Source of the DNA: Hemerocallis citrina
Taxonomy: Eukaryota > Streptophyta > Magnoliopsida > Asparagales > Asphodelaceae
Assembly: GCA_017893485.1 (NCBI GenBank)
Contig: CM030368.1
Location: 173,754,004 to 173,818,003 of the forward strand
DNA: 64,000 nucleotides
Direction: 5' to 3'
Shown: positions 1 through 12,116 of the stretch, one piece after another
Position numbering within the stretch: position 1 is the stretch's first letter
How the letters are laid out: each line of letters opens with the position of its first letter
Position numbers and translations under genes: made by a program
The notes under the pieces: generated by a model
The model's database searches: none
The model's input: only the letters and a program-made list of their open reading frames with translations
Told to the model about the DNA's origin: nothing

Positions 1-1191
1 AGAGAAAAATCTGTTTTCTAAAGCCCAATCCCATTGGGCTTTTATTAAAATTAGAATTCTTAATTAAATAATTAATTAAGTCAAACTTAATTAATATTCT
101 AATATAATTCTAATTCTAATAATTAGTAAATTTGAAATTCTATTTAATTAATTAATTAAGTCACACTTAATTAATATTATAAATAAAATCAAATTACTAT
201 TTAATTTAAATTCATAATTTAAATTAAATCTCCTTCAAGCGTTCTTGTGTATGACCCTGTAGGTTATTATTACGTTGGCAATAATTTTATTATTCAATAA
301 AATTATAAACAATGAGCGGCATCTAGTAATACATCATTGCTACCCAAGTAATAATAATAAATCGGTGATTCGATTAAACCTTTCGTGACTAATGTTCCAT
401 GTAATATAATCCTTTTAACCTTGATATTATAGATTAAACTTGAGGCATGGTTTGTGTCATTCTCTTCATAATTTAATCTTTATTTTCTTGATCGATGAGT
501 AGACTATTCAAACAAATCAATATTTGAGCATGGCCATGCATTTCATAGTCTCACTCAAACAAGAGGCCAATAATATCACTCCTATAAATAGGAGGGTTAA
601 ATCCCATCTAGATCATTCATATCTCTCACATGATTCATAATATACCCAACAACCATCTTTATCATTACCCGGTTAAAGATAACTTTTGATGAAATCAAAG
701 TATATTAATTCTCATGTAGAACTATAATGATTTCAGGTCTAAGGATCATTACACCATTATCACTGTGAGATTTCTTATGACACTATTTATAATCTTCCAT
801 GTAGAATCTCACGGTGGGTCAGTCCAGTACACTGTACTCTTACATGTACCTATGCATTGACTTTAGCATCTCTATACTAATGACCAATGAGATATGGTCA
901 TCAGTTAATCAACATACTAGTCTCGATGTATTATTATTGTCCTTATAATAATAATACTCGACTAGGGACATTTAAGAATATGATACTCTTAACATATATA
1001 ATCTCATGTTCAAATCTCATATTTGAATCTATATAATTTGTATCATATTCTAAGGACATTTATTATGCTAAGATTTATAACGCAGTAAATAAAGACATAA
1101 TAAACTTATATTTTAATAATCACTAAAACATAATGACATAATAGCGTTTCTAAAACTGTAATGTATTGTCTCTAGGGCACCTACACTAACA
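1..1191 (-). repeat. 3' LTR of the Copia element (partial)
   Basis: This is a direct repeat of 7013-8207. In element orientation it starts TGTTAGTG at 1191 and runs off the window start, so about 365 bp of its distal part, including the promoter segment seen in the other copy, are missing here. The sequence is AT-rich with no coding signal. Confidence 0.92.
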
Positions 1192-1203
1192 ATCTCCCAC
1201 TTG
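1192..1203 (-). other. Polypurine tract of the Copia element
   Basis: On the minus strand the run AAGTGGGAGAT directly precedes the LTR start TGTTAG. This is the usual Copia plus-strand primer arrangement and confirms that 1-1191 is the 3' LTR. Confidence 0.8.
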
Positions 1204-2600
1204 CACTAGAGCCAATCATCATGTATCCAATACCCATTGGACTAGTGTGACATTAAAGCTTTTACTGCGATAAAGGCTTTTGTCCGTGGGTCTGCAAAAT
1301 TATCATTTGTATGCACTTTACATATATTCATTGTAGAATCATCTACTATCTCTTGTTGTGAACCATTCCAACTTATAGCATCTCTATTTGGACAAAAACA
1401 CAAAACCAAACTTAGACATTACATTGTCCTTGTCTATCTAAAACTAGTACCAGTGTAACATTTTACTACTAGTTTCTCATTTTCTCCATACACCAAGAAT
1501 GTTCTTCAGTCTAGTACTTAAGAATATTCTTGACCGCTGTACAGTGACCTTCACATGGATTAGATTGGTATCTGTTCGTCATGCTAAAAGCATACGACAC
1601 ATCAGGACAAGTACATTTTATTGTACACATGATAGATCCAAATCTTACTCATGTGATCCGTATCATCTAATGATTGAAAATTATTTTTCACTTGAGATCG
1701 ATATCTCATGAGACATGGGGACGAATCCCCTTTAGTATCTTGCATCCTAAAATGATGCAGAACTTTATCAATGTATGTACTCTGACTTAGATCGATCAAT
1801 CTTCCTGATCTATCTCAATAGATTCTGATCCCTAATATGTGGGTCGCATCATCTAAGTCCTATATAGAGAAACTATTTCTCAACCAAGTCTTAACAGTCT
1901 GTAGAGAAGAAATGTCATTCCTATATCATCAACATAAAATACTAGGAATGCCATATGGCTCCCACTAACCTTCTTGTAAACACACGGTTCAACTTCATTT
2001 TGAATAAAGCCAAACTCTTTGACTGTCTCATCAAAGTGAACATTCCATCTTCTTGAGGCCCGCTTAAGTCCATAAATGGATCAGTGCAGCTCACATATCT
2101 TTCTAGCATCCTTTGGATTGACAAAACCTTCAGGCTGTGTCACGTACACATCCTTATCAAGGCTTCCATTAAGGAAGGCTATCTTGACATCCATCTGCCA
2201 GACTTCATAGTCATAATAAGCCGCTACTGCAAGCAAAATCTAATGGATTTGACCATTGGCACTGGTGGAAAAAGTTTCATCATAGTCAATACCATGAATT
2301 TGTTTGAAACCTTTATTTTAACCAGACTAGCTTTATAGGTCTGTACATTACCTTCCATGTCGGTTTTTCTTCTAAAACACCCATTTGTACCTTTTAGGTT
2401 TTACCCCTTAAGGTGGATCAACCAAAGTCCATACTTGGTTATCATACATGGAATCCATTTCAGATTTCATGGCTTCAAGCCATCTCTTAGAGTCTGGACT
2501 GTTCATAGCATCCTTGTAGGTGAGGGGCTCATCTTAATCTATGAGCATCAAATCACCATTACGAGTTAAGAGAAATCCATAATATCTCACAAACTCATGG
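1204..2600 (-). pseudogene. Copia reverse transcriptase / RNase H remnant
   Basis: Minus-strand translation gives Copia RT pieces in several frames. An N-terminal piece reading SKRWLEAMKSEMDSM lies near 2430-2520, a piece near 1942-2124 corresponds to the central RT, the catalytic motif FYVDDI is at about 1917-1939 (YVDD at 1925-1936), and a downstream piece with LSQSTYIDKVL is at 1740-1799. These follow the order of Copia RT. The RT would make cDNA from element RNA in the cytoplasmic particle. Frame changes and stops interrupt it throughout, so no functional product is expected. No intact RNase H is visible between RT and LTR. Confidence 0.85.
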
Positions 2601-3900
2601 TGAATCCTACTAGATCTACGGACAACCTGTGTTTCTTGAGCAATATTACCATCATCATTAATTTGAATATCCTGCTCATGTTCCACTTCTGGTTCAACGT
2701 TATCTTATGGTTCTCGAGTTTCATCGAGATCTATTTTCCTCCCACTATTTCTTTCGGAGACCAGTTCTCGTTCTAGAAACACAGCAGTTCGAGAAACAAC
2801 CACTTTGTTCTCTGTAGGATTATAGAAGTAATGTCCCTTAGTTTCCTTTGGGTACCCCACAAAATAACACTTATCTGATTATGGTCCAAGCTTATCAGAG
2901 ATCAGACGTTTCACAAATGCTTCACATCTCCATACTTTTATAAAAGACATGCTTTGACGTTTCTCAGTCCATATCTCATATGGTGTCTTTTGAACCAATT
3001 TAGTATGAACACGGTTAAGTGTATATGCAGCCGTTTCCAAGGTATAACCTCATAAATTTATTGGAAAATTAGCATGACTCGTCATCAATCGTACCATGTC
3101 CAACAAGGTGCGATTTCTCCTCTTGACACACCATGTCATTGTGGTGTTCCAAGTGGAGTTAGTTGTGATACAATACCACACTCTTTAAAATCCAAGGCTT
3201 AATTACTAATCTCTTTGATCAAATCTTAGAGCTTTTATATTTTCGCCTAGTTGCTTTTCTACTTCATTCTTTATTCTTTGAACTTTTCAAAAGATTCAGA
3301 TTTGTTCTTCAAAAGTTACACAAGTCCATACCTACTGAAATCATCAGTGAATTTAATGAAGTAGTAATAGCCACCTCTTGCCATCGAACTCATGAGACCA
3401 CATACATCATTATGTATTATTCTAATCGTTCGGTAGCCCTTTTACGTATACAATAAAAGGGGCATCATTCATCGTTCCAAGTAAACAAGGTTAGCAACAT
3501 CGTATGATTCAAAATCAAACTTATCCTTAGTTCATCTTAATGAAATTTGGATATGCGCTTCTTATTTAAATGGCATATGCAATAAAGCCAGAGATATATT
3601 TAATTTGAGTCATTTTAGAACGTCTAAATTATTAACTAATTGTGCAACATTATAAGTTTTATCATCGAAATAGAATGAACAACTATTGTTATTTAATTAA
3701 AATGAAAAAACCTTTCTTGTCCAAACAAGAAATCATATAATGTCTCTACTTATTGTAGGCACGTAAGAACAATTATCAAGTTCTAAAATTTGCCTTGTGG
3801 GCAAATTAAGTAACGAGTTCATCTAACCAGAGCAACAACCTTTGCTCCAAATTAAACTCGATACTTGAAGCTTGACCCTTGTCGGTCTTCTTCATTTTTC
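2600..3900 (-). pseudogene. Copia integrase remnant
   Basis: Minus-strand fragments between about 2740 and 3010 match the Copia integrase C-terminal region: KLVQKTPYEIW, then a segment with LISDKLGP, then CYFVGYPKETKGHYFYNP and a VVVSRTAVFLE stretch leading toward RT. The catalytic core further upstream (3010-3700) is too decayed for me to place the D,D,E residues. Integrase would insert element cDNA into the chromosome. It lies between the gag knuckle and RT, as expected for Copia. Confidence 0.75.
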
Positions 3901-5230
3901 ATATCTTCCAATAAAATATGATAGTTCAACTTCCAGTGTCTCGGTTTTCCACAGAAGCGACAATCGCCTCTTTAGCAACACCTAAGTGGGTGTTCTAGTC
4001 TATCTCATTCATCTTACTGTTCATAACATAATGAGAATAGTTATTGTTCAAAGATTTCAATATAACTCATCATCTTTCAAACATGTGGTCCAACCGAATC
4101 TCACTTTCCCTTCTTATAATTATAGAGTGCTTAGTTATTGTCAAATCTTTCTTGATAAACAATCCCTCAAAACATCTTTTGAAGGTACTCTATCATCTCA
4201 TATGCATCCATATGCTCATGTTGCTTCTAAAGCTTAGCACTTACAAGCATGAGACATGAAACATCAGTCGCATCATTAATTTGCTTCAAATAAGCATATT
4301 ATTCAGCATATGTTACATTCTCATCTAATGGAGTAGGGGAGGGATATGAATGACATAGAGCTTTTGCATTACATGAGGACAATCCTCAAGTTCCTATGTC
4401 AGACAAGGAAGTTAGTTCTTGTCATATTGTCCTTCTCAAGGACTGATCGCATAGAGAAGTTGTTTGTGTTATTTATCATTTGATATCTACAATATTAAAT
4501 TGCATAAAATGAACTAGATTGCATCTATTAATTATTATGTTCAAGTGATTATGGTACATTAATCTAATATACCTCCCACTATTTTGATCAAATTAATAGC
4601 CCTTACTATTAATTCGGAAAGCATTTATTATATATCCTTCTAGTGAGCCAAGATCCATATTTCATCATGTCTTGAGTCAGCGTTGGCCGAAACTCCCAAA
4701 ACACAACTATTTAGGTAGACAACATTTGTCAATTATATCACGTATATAACTCTTGGATAGTTTGGTGAACAACCATTGCTCTAATTTATCTAATAAAATT
4801 TTCGCCAAACTCTATGCTTCTAAGTTCACAATCCTATTGCGACGACTTAGTTAAGTTAGACCCAATGATTAACATGACGAGTATCACATTTACTCTTTCG
4901 CACCTAACCACGATTAAAAAGAGTGCTCTACTTTGGCAAACACACCCCTTATGATCTAGGCCTTGATGAGTGTTAATTCATTGGAAAGCATCTAGTTAAC
5001 TTAATATTTTGATAAGGGGTTTACTTATAAACGATCATGATCCCATCATAAAGAGATTCTCAATTTTTCCTTGAACTAAATATTTCAAATCAAAATTCGT
5101 TGAATGAATGATTTCCAGATCAGAGGTTAACGCACAGACGGCATTATGGACACCCCCTTTTTTACAGATTCGTAATCGGTTGTTGACAAAATCATTCAAT
5201 CGTGAACAATGAAAATCCACATTTAATTAC
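3900..5230 (-). pseudogene. Copia gag remnant with damaged zinc knuckle
   Basis: At about 3925-3970 the minus strand reads GDCRFCGKPRHWKLNY, a CX2CX4HX4C nucleic-acid-binding knuckle whose last cysteine is tyrosine. Upstream, 3976-5230 is where the rest of gag should lie. It includes a 61-codon open frame at 5035-5220 that I cannot match confidently to gag. Gag would form the cytoplasmic particle. The assignment rests on the knuckle and on position next to the integrase remnant. Confidence 0.6.
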
Positions 5231-6634
5231 CGTGTTTCATAAACACAAGAATCTCATGATCGTTTGTTTAAAATTCGTCTTAAATCGTTACAGATTTTAT
5301 CCTGTTAAGCATGCATGGCATGGGTGTCGTATCTAATACATACATCTTAATCTAATTAAGCATGCATCATTATCTCTACACATACATTGTATCACATACA
5401 TTCATACATATGTAAAGTGCATAAAGTAAACGTGTTTGGTTATGGCCCATCCTATATGATCTTTCAAAGCTAATGGAAAAATCAAGGTCAATCTATGGGT
5501 GGTTTAAAATACTATACTATTACATGTCTTTATCTTCTTCATCTTCATCTTGTATCTCCTTCTTTGGAATGCTCATTGGTTTGCCTCCTTGCTTCCATGT
5601 CTTCATTGATCATTATATTGAATAATGGAACAAAAAATATTCTTATGAACTTATAAGAGGAACTCGAGTTACATTCGAGAATATAAATTACAAGAAATTG
5701 AAGACGACATGCAAGTCGTATTTAGAAACCAAACTATAAATCAAAACCACTAACCTATGGGTCTTAAGGCCATAACCATACACCATGCTCATATAACAAT
5801 TAAGAATATCTCATATTTCATTATGTCATCATACCACATCATATTTGTCATGATCCAATCACAAAAATTAAATAGGGTAAAATCTGAAAATTGCAATCAA
5901 AATTCTGAAAACAGTAAATCGCAGTTTTCAGGTTCTAAACGGCGTCAAACGCCTTATATCCGCGTCGATGACAAAGTCAGTATTGCTCAGTGACCCGATT
6001 CCAGTCAGAAAACATATTTTATTTGCGAAAATCGGACACTGGACATAGACTTCACCAAATCTGCTCATCTTTGCAGAAACCGTATCGTATACAATCTACA
6101 CAATAAGAACAAATATATAATATTCAAATAATATCATATATTATCTAATCATGTTATACCATATCATATTTCATCATGATCCAATCATAAAAATCATATA
6201 AGGCATAATTCAGAAAATTAAAATTAAATCTGAAAACATAAAATTGCATATTTCAGGCCCTAAACGGCGTCAAACGCCTTACAGACGAGTCGGTGATAGC
6301 TTAAGCTATCAGTTATGTTCAGACGCTCGTTTCCCTTTCCGAAAAGGTACTCATTTGCAAAAATCGGACACTAGAAATAGATTTCAGCAAATCTGCAGCA
6401 GCCGTTTCAGAATCCATATCGAATACGATTTTCGTAATTAGAACAAACATAAATCATATACATATCAGTATACATACAGATTATAAGATCATCATATGAT
6501 CATCCCAATCATCATTAACTTACAGTTTATGCATATATATCAAAACTTAGCGCATCATACACTGACAATCACAAAGCATGCTCATATATATATCAAAACT
6601 GTAACAAATAAACGAATTAAAACGTTTTCGCAAG
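5231..6634 (-). other. Untranslated leader of the Copia element, with internal duplication
   Basis: About 1.4 kb lie between the gag remnant and the primer site. I see no conserved coding domain. It contains an imperfect direct duplication: a segment beginning near 5830 (ATCATATTT..CATGATCCAATCA) recurs near 6165, and each copy carries the palindromic core GGCGTCAAACGCC (near 5940 and 6265). A 28-codon minus-strand frame at 5525-5611, starting MKTWKQGG and ending in an acidic run, is open but unsupported as a gene. Confidence 0.6.
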
Positions 6635-6648
6635 TTGCTCTGATACCA
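6635..6648 (-). other. Primer binding site, initiator tRNA-Met type
   Basis: The minus strand reads TGGTATCAGAGCAA, the classic complement of the plant initiator methionine tRNA 3' end. It begins one base inside the LTR edge at 6650. Confidence 0.92.
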
Positions 6649-6649
6649 T

Positions 6650-8207
6650 TGAAAAGTTTCGAGCACATAAACGCAGCAGAATAAGCATGAAAAATAAATA
6701 AAATCGAAACCCTCCGCAGGATTCATGCGAAAACACAAGATTTAATTCGGAGATTAAGAATAAATACCTTAAGAAGCTTTAACAATTTAATAAGGGAGAA
6801 TTAAAGAGGTCCAAGCTTCTTGAATCACCACGCATCCCGCTCTCGCAATCTACGCTCTACCGGTATCCATACGAACGCTTGATCTTTGAAGGAGCGATGT
6901 ACTAGCATCCGAAAACCAACTTCTCTCTATCTCCATCTTCATCTCTCAAACGGCTAGGGTTTTTCTCTTAAACCTCTAACCCTAATTTTGAGAGTTTAAG
7001 ATGTTTATATAGAGAGAAAAATCTGTTTTCTAAAGCCCAATCCCATTGGGCTTTTATTAAAATTAGAATTCTTAATTAAATAATTAATTAAGTCAAACTT
7101 AATTAATATTCTAATATAATTCTAATTCTAATAATTAGTAAATTTGAAATTCTATTTAATTAATTAATTAAGTCTCACTTAATTAATATTATAAATAAAA
7201 TCGAATTACTATTTAATTTAAATTCATAATTTAAATTAAATCTCCTTCAAGCGTTCTTGTGTGTGACCCTGTAGGTTATTATTACGTTGGCAATAATTTT
7301 ATTATTCAATAAAATTATAAACAATGAGCGGCATCTAGTAATACATCATTGCTACCCAAGTAATTAATAATAATAAATCGGTGATTCGATTAAACCTTTC
7401 GTGACTAATGTTCCATGTAATATAATCCTTTTAACCTTGATATTATAGATTAAACTTGAGGCATGCTTTGTGTCATCCTCTTCATAATTTAATCTTTATT
7501 TTCTTGATCGATGAGTAGACTATTCAAACAAATCAATATTTGAGCATGGCCATGCATTTCATAGTCTCACTCAAACAAGAGGCCAATAATATCACTCCTA
7601 TAAATAGGAGGGTTAAATCCCATCTAGATCATTCATATCTCTCACATGATTCATAATATACCCAACAACCATCTTTATCATTACCCGGTTAAAGATAACT
7701 TTTGATGAAATTAAAGTATATTAATTCTCATGTAGAACTATAATGATTTCAGGTCTAAGGATCATTACACCATTATCACTGTGAGATTTCTTATGACACT
7801 ATTTATAATCTTCCATGTAGAATCTCACGGTGGGTCAGTCCAGTACACTATACTCTTACATGTACCTATGCATCGACTTTAGCATCTCTATACTAATGAC
7901 CAATGAGATATGGTCATCAGTCAATCAACATACTAGTCTCGATGTATTATTATTGTCCTTATAATAATAATACTCGACTAGGGACATTTAAGAATATGAT
8001 ACTCTTAACATATATAATCTCATGTTCAAATCTCATATTTGAATCTATATAATTTGTATCATATTCTAAGGACATTTATTATGCTAAGATTTATAACGCA
8101 GTAAATAAAGACATAATAAACTTATATTTTAATAATCACTAAAACATAATGACATAATAGCGTTTCTAAAACTGTAATGTATTGTCTCTAGGGCACCTAC
8201 ACTAACA
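6650..8207 (-). repeat. 5' LTR of the Copia element
   Basis: This is a complete 1558-bp LTR with TG at 6650 and CA at 8206-8207, repeated at 1-1191. In element orientation transcription would run leftward from a TATATAAA box at 7004-7011, followed by an untranslated leader containing AAACCCTAGCC. The right end abuts the sequence of the split LINE. Confidence 0.93.
7004..7011 (-). promoter_or_regulatory. TATA box of the Copia LTR
   Basis: TATATAAA on the minus strand lies about 350 bp upstream of the primer site, a suitable place for the element promoter. This is inferred from sequence only. Confidence 0.55.
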
Positions 8208-8680
8208 TCCTTCTCACCGTTTGGTTCTACATCTGTATCTGGATCTTCCACATCTATTGCTAGGGGAGTTGAGTAAACGATTCTCCTTCCTTGGCGGTGT
8301 TTGGAGGTACTCTTCTGCTACATCTCTCCCTTGTGGTCGGCTAGCCCCTCGTCGTCTTTGGTATATCTACTTTTTTTCATTTTATTGTTTGATTTTTGCC
8401 CAAAATTTTAGGATTAGAGTTGTGATTTATTTCCCCTTTGCTTTTGCTATTCGGAACTCTGTCTCTGGTGCTCTTTAGCTTCTGGTTATTATTTCTACTA
8501 TTGTTCTTCAGTGCCATTATTTGGCTTTCATCGGTTTTTTCTTTTGCTGGTGATGTTTGATTCTTCTTTATCTTATACATTCCTTCGATTGCTACAATAA
8601 CAGTTTATTTGAAGACTGTTTTTTTTCTTATTTTTCTCCTATATTCTCTCTCTATCTTTTGGTGGGCCATGGGCTTTGCC

Positions 8681-10640
8681 ATGGCTTCCTCATGGGTTGA
8701 AGTGGTGAAAAGAAATAAAACAAATGCAAGAAATCCCATTCCCCACCTTGGCCCGCTATATAGTATTCTCGGCCCGCTGTCGAGAACTTTCAACTGTCAT
8801 ATTTTGGCGGGATCTCACCCGCCTCCTCGTCTTCTTCACTTTCCCTCTCACCTTCTTCTCCCAACTCTCTCTCTCTCCCCCTCACTATTTTCGTTGCCTA
8901 CGACTAGGCCATCTCAAAACTTTTCGTCATAACAAATGAAATATATTTTCTGTGATAAGTTAGGTCACTCTAGAAATTGATGCTTCTCTCTTCAACATCC
9001 TCTTAATCTGCCTATGGGTGCTCCTATTTCCGACCAGGTTTTGGCCGCGCTCGATTTCCACTCTCTTAGAGCCAAATTAATGAAGATTCAAGCCAAGAAA
9101 CCCAAGAGAGCTAAGTTGTATGAACCATCGGCTCCTCCCCCCCCCCCCCCCCCCCCCCCCCCCCGCCCCCCCCCCCCCGTCTTCCCAGATGATATCTATT
9201 TCTATTTCTGCTTCGTCTGCTTTATCCCCGATCCTTCCATCTCCTCATCTGGTGGTTTATTGTGCTCTCTCTCCAGATCTGATTGCTAAAAAAGACAACT
9301 TGGATTTCTTTGGTGCGGTTTCTCTGGTTGGTGGTTCTATATCCAACTATACTCTAGATACCTTCCTCTGTAATACTTGCAATTTCCCAAACTGGACTTG
9401 GGCAGTAGTGAATGCTTGCTCGAATGGTGATATTGTGATCAAATGCCCCTCATCCAACATATTAATGGATTTGGCGGCTAAAAAAGTCATTCACTATTGG
9501 CTTTGTTAACATTGTCATTCGAAAATGGCCGTTCTTGGGTTTGCTTCTTGCGATTCAGCCACAGCCTTCGAAAGTCTACATTTTTTGCCTGCCCCCTTTC
9601 TGTGATTCCCCTCATTTGGTGGCGAATATGATCGTATGGATTAGGGAACTCACTTGTATGTCGTCTACCACTCTTTTAGCCTCTGGTTGCCTGCAGGGTG
9701 AGGCTGAATTTCTGTGCTCCACCCTTGTCGATAAGGTGTCAGCATACACCCTGCATATTGGAGATGTTTCATTTTCAATCTTTGTTTCCTACCATGATAC
9801 TACTTCTATTGTGTCTGCTGCTATGTCTTTGTCTGCTCCTCTTCCTCTTGATGTGGATGTTAACCCCTGGCCTGCTTGGAACGTTAATCCCCACTACTCT
9901 TCGGATTGGGATAAATATATATCTTCTATTCAAGCATCTGCGATTCTGAAGCCAGTTGCTGTTATCTCCAATCCCAAGTGGTCTACCGATTCTGATAAGC
10001 AAGTGAATGCAACTTGGGTTGAGGCTGACAACCTACTTTCTGATGAGGAAAAAGAGCTTACTGACCCCCCCTTCAAGGTGCAAGGTACCTTATTTCCCCC
10101 CCTTATTTCTATTTACTTTATTTATTGTACCTGGTTGATGTGGTTCTTTCTTATGCTTTCCAGGGTTATCCCAATTCTATGTTACCGAATATTAGTTCAC
10201 AATATTTTTACATTAGCACTATTAATTCACCCACCTCCTCTACTATTCTCATTCATGCATCTATAGGACCTTTCTTCTCTTGTCCTTTGGATACTTCTAC
10301 TGCGAGGATGGTTTCTCCCGTCCCTTTCATCGATCTCATTTTATCGATGATGTTGAAGTTTCAGCTATTGTTACTGCCAATAACGAGGATTGCCCCGATC
10401 CACATCCATCTAATTCTTTCCTTAATTCTTCTCCTCTACCTCTTTCATCCTCCAAACAGACTAACTCCCAGAAGAACTCCATCTCCCATAATACGAGCTA
10501 GTCCTCGTATTAGAACTCAAAATTATGGGAATTTATCTTCCGCTTCTAAGGCTTCTTTAGCCGCGCATATTAGGAATCTCAAAATTCCTCTGATCCCGTC
10601 GATTCGCAAAACCAATGATCCACTTTATTCCGTTTATCAA
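8681..10640 (+). pseudogene. LINE ORF1 remnant (RNA-binding protein)
   Basis: I chose the start at 8681 because the frame there begins MASSWVEVVKRNK, a common opening of plant LINE ORF1 proteins. A decayed zinc-knuckle-like piece (FCDKLGHSRN, then a stop and C) lies near 8955-8985. A proline run encoded by a long poly-C tract is at 9130-9178. Later open pieces at 9250-9509 and 9535-10266 resemble the globular part of plant LINE ORF1, including a WIRELT stretch. ORF1 would coat LINE RNA. Several frame changes make it non-functional. An intron-like GT..AG interval lies at 10085-10163. Confidence 0.6.
9137..9178 (+). repeat. Poly-C tract inside LINE ORF1
   Basis: About 40 bases are almost pure C on the plus strand, broken by a single G. 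In frame it encodes a proline run. Length is likely unstable and assembly here may be imprecise. Confidence 0.9.
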
Positions 10641-10783
10641 ATCTAGTTTTATTCTCTTTCTAACCAGGACATGCTGGAACTTGCTTCTTGTATGGGTTTC
10701 ATCTTATGACCCATCATGTTCGGACTCCATCAATTCTAATTGGAATTTTGAAATTGCTAGAGCTGGTGTGTATTCAGGCCATT

Positions 10784-11358
10784 ATGATTAATCTATCTTG
10801 GAATATTCATGGTTTAGGTAGCTCCCACCAACAAGAAGCTATCTCCCAGCTGATCTCCTCGATTCGTTGTAATATTATTTCCATCCAATAATCTAAAATT
10901 GACTCACTTTCCTCATCCTTAGCATGTGCTCTTGGTGGTAGGATGCTTTCCCAATGGATTAGCCTTGATGCTATCAATTCCTGTGGTGGGATCCTTTTGG
11001 GTTTAAAGGCTATGCTTTCAAATTAGTTTTTGTTCGTCACCTTAAGTTCTTTCTTGTGGTCTCTCTTCATTGATTTAAATTTAATCGTGCTCTTACAGTA
11101 GTTTCGGTTTATGGCCCTTCGGCCTCTGTCGACCATCTTGAATTCTGGGATGAATTCAATTCTTTTTCCGACTCTATCAATGGATTCTGGATATTTTGCG
11201 TTGACTTTAATGTTACGAGATTTCTGCATGAAAGACTCGGTAATTATTATATCATCAAAGATTCTCAAGCCTTCAATGATTGCATTTGGAATGTTGACCA
11301 TATTGATCTTCCCAACAATGGGAGATCATTTACTTGGTCAAATATGCACCTTTTGTCC
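10784..11358 (+). pseudogene. LINE ORF2, N-terminal endonuclease (interrupted)
   Basis: The frame begins INLSWNIHGLG, the conserved first strand of the plant LINE endonuclease/exonuclease/phosphatase fold. A later segment contains VYGPSASVDHLEFW, then CVDFNVTRF (normally GGDFN) and the FTWSNM motif. The domain nicks target DNA to prime reverse transcription. Stops occur after the first 36 codons and after the second block, and the frame is cut at 11358 by an LTR element; the remainder continues at 38686. Confidence 0.8.
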
Positions 11359-12116
11359 TGTCACGCCCCGCTTCCCAAAAATACAGAATACGAGTACATG
11401 ATATTGGACCAGCAAATGACTAACGTCACCCATAAGCTGTTTATCTGATCAACTCAGCAATATAAACAATACAGAATAATTCCGCAGGCAATAATAATAA
11501 TCTCAAGAACAATAATACTTAGAATGAAGCAATAAAAATATCCAAATACAATAATAATCCAACTTCTGAAAATAAATAACAATATTCAGGACATAAGCCC
11601 AATACAGTGAAACAACAATAGTTCAAGAAAACAATAAGCAACTAGAAAGCATTAACTCTTCAGAATCATTGTTCTCTAATTCCAGCAGGCAATTCTCCAT
11701 CGACACCTGTAAACACTTCATCTAAAAAGAGGGAAAAAATTGTCCTTAGAGCAAGTCATAAACAGCAAGTAAGAAAGTAGGAAACAATGGAATAACAGTA
11801 TAACAATGAATCAATGGATTAATAGGAATCAATAACATGACATGATAATCAATAATCAATAATGTGGTAATCGATGTAATGGATATAAACAGTGGTTCAA
11901 TATTCAGTAACAATAATCAAACCAATATCAATAACACATAACCAATTTCCGATATCAAATGAACAATGATGAACAATATGCAATGTCGGTGATGTGTCGA
12001 TCCTTATGTCTATTAATCATTTTAATCCTAACTAATGCATGTATTACTGGATCCCATACTACAGGTTCGATACATACAATCAATTTCGTTCAGACTTAAG
12101 TGATGGGCTTTATAGT

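Larger units (their letters stand above)
1..8207 (-). mobile_element. Ty1/Copia LTR retrotransposon, decayed coding region
   Basis: Two direct copies of one sequence (1-1191 and 6650-8207) flank about 5.5 kb. Element ends are TG...CA. A primer site complementary to initiator tRNA-Met lies just inside the right copy and a purine tract just inside the left one, which fixes the orientation as minus. Copia-type gag, integrase and RT fragments are recognisable in the order 5'-gag-IN-RT-3' on the minus strand, the Copia order. The left LTR is truncated by the window edge, so the target duplication cannot be checked. The longest recognisable minus-strand open pieces are only about 60 residues, so the polyprotein is dead. 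Over the comparable 1.19 kb I count about 10 substitutions and one 4-bp indel between LTRs, so the insertion is recent. Confidence 0.93.
8208..11358 (+). mobile_element. L1-type LINE, 5' part (split by a 27-kb nested insertion)
   Basis: The plus strand carries an ORF1 remnant, then the start of an apurinic-endonuclease domain that stops abruptly at 11358 and resumes at 38686. The junctions share TGTCC. Removing the insertion plus one TGTCC joins the endonuclease frame exactly, from the FTWSNM motif into the KLDRFLVS motif. The true 5' end of the LINE is unclear because the Copia LTR ends at 8207 and may have landed inside or beside it. The region 8208-8680 looks like 5' leader with no recognised domain. 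Confidence 0.88.

Noticed and set aside
8609..8932. Plus-strand 107-codon open frame with hydrophobic start
   Set aside because: Only the MASSWVEVVKRNK part fits LINE ORF1; the hydrophobic start and Pro/Ser/Leu tail are low-complexity translations and the same stretch is open in other frames.
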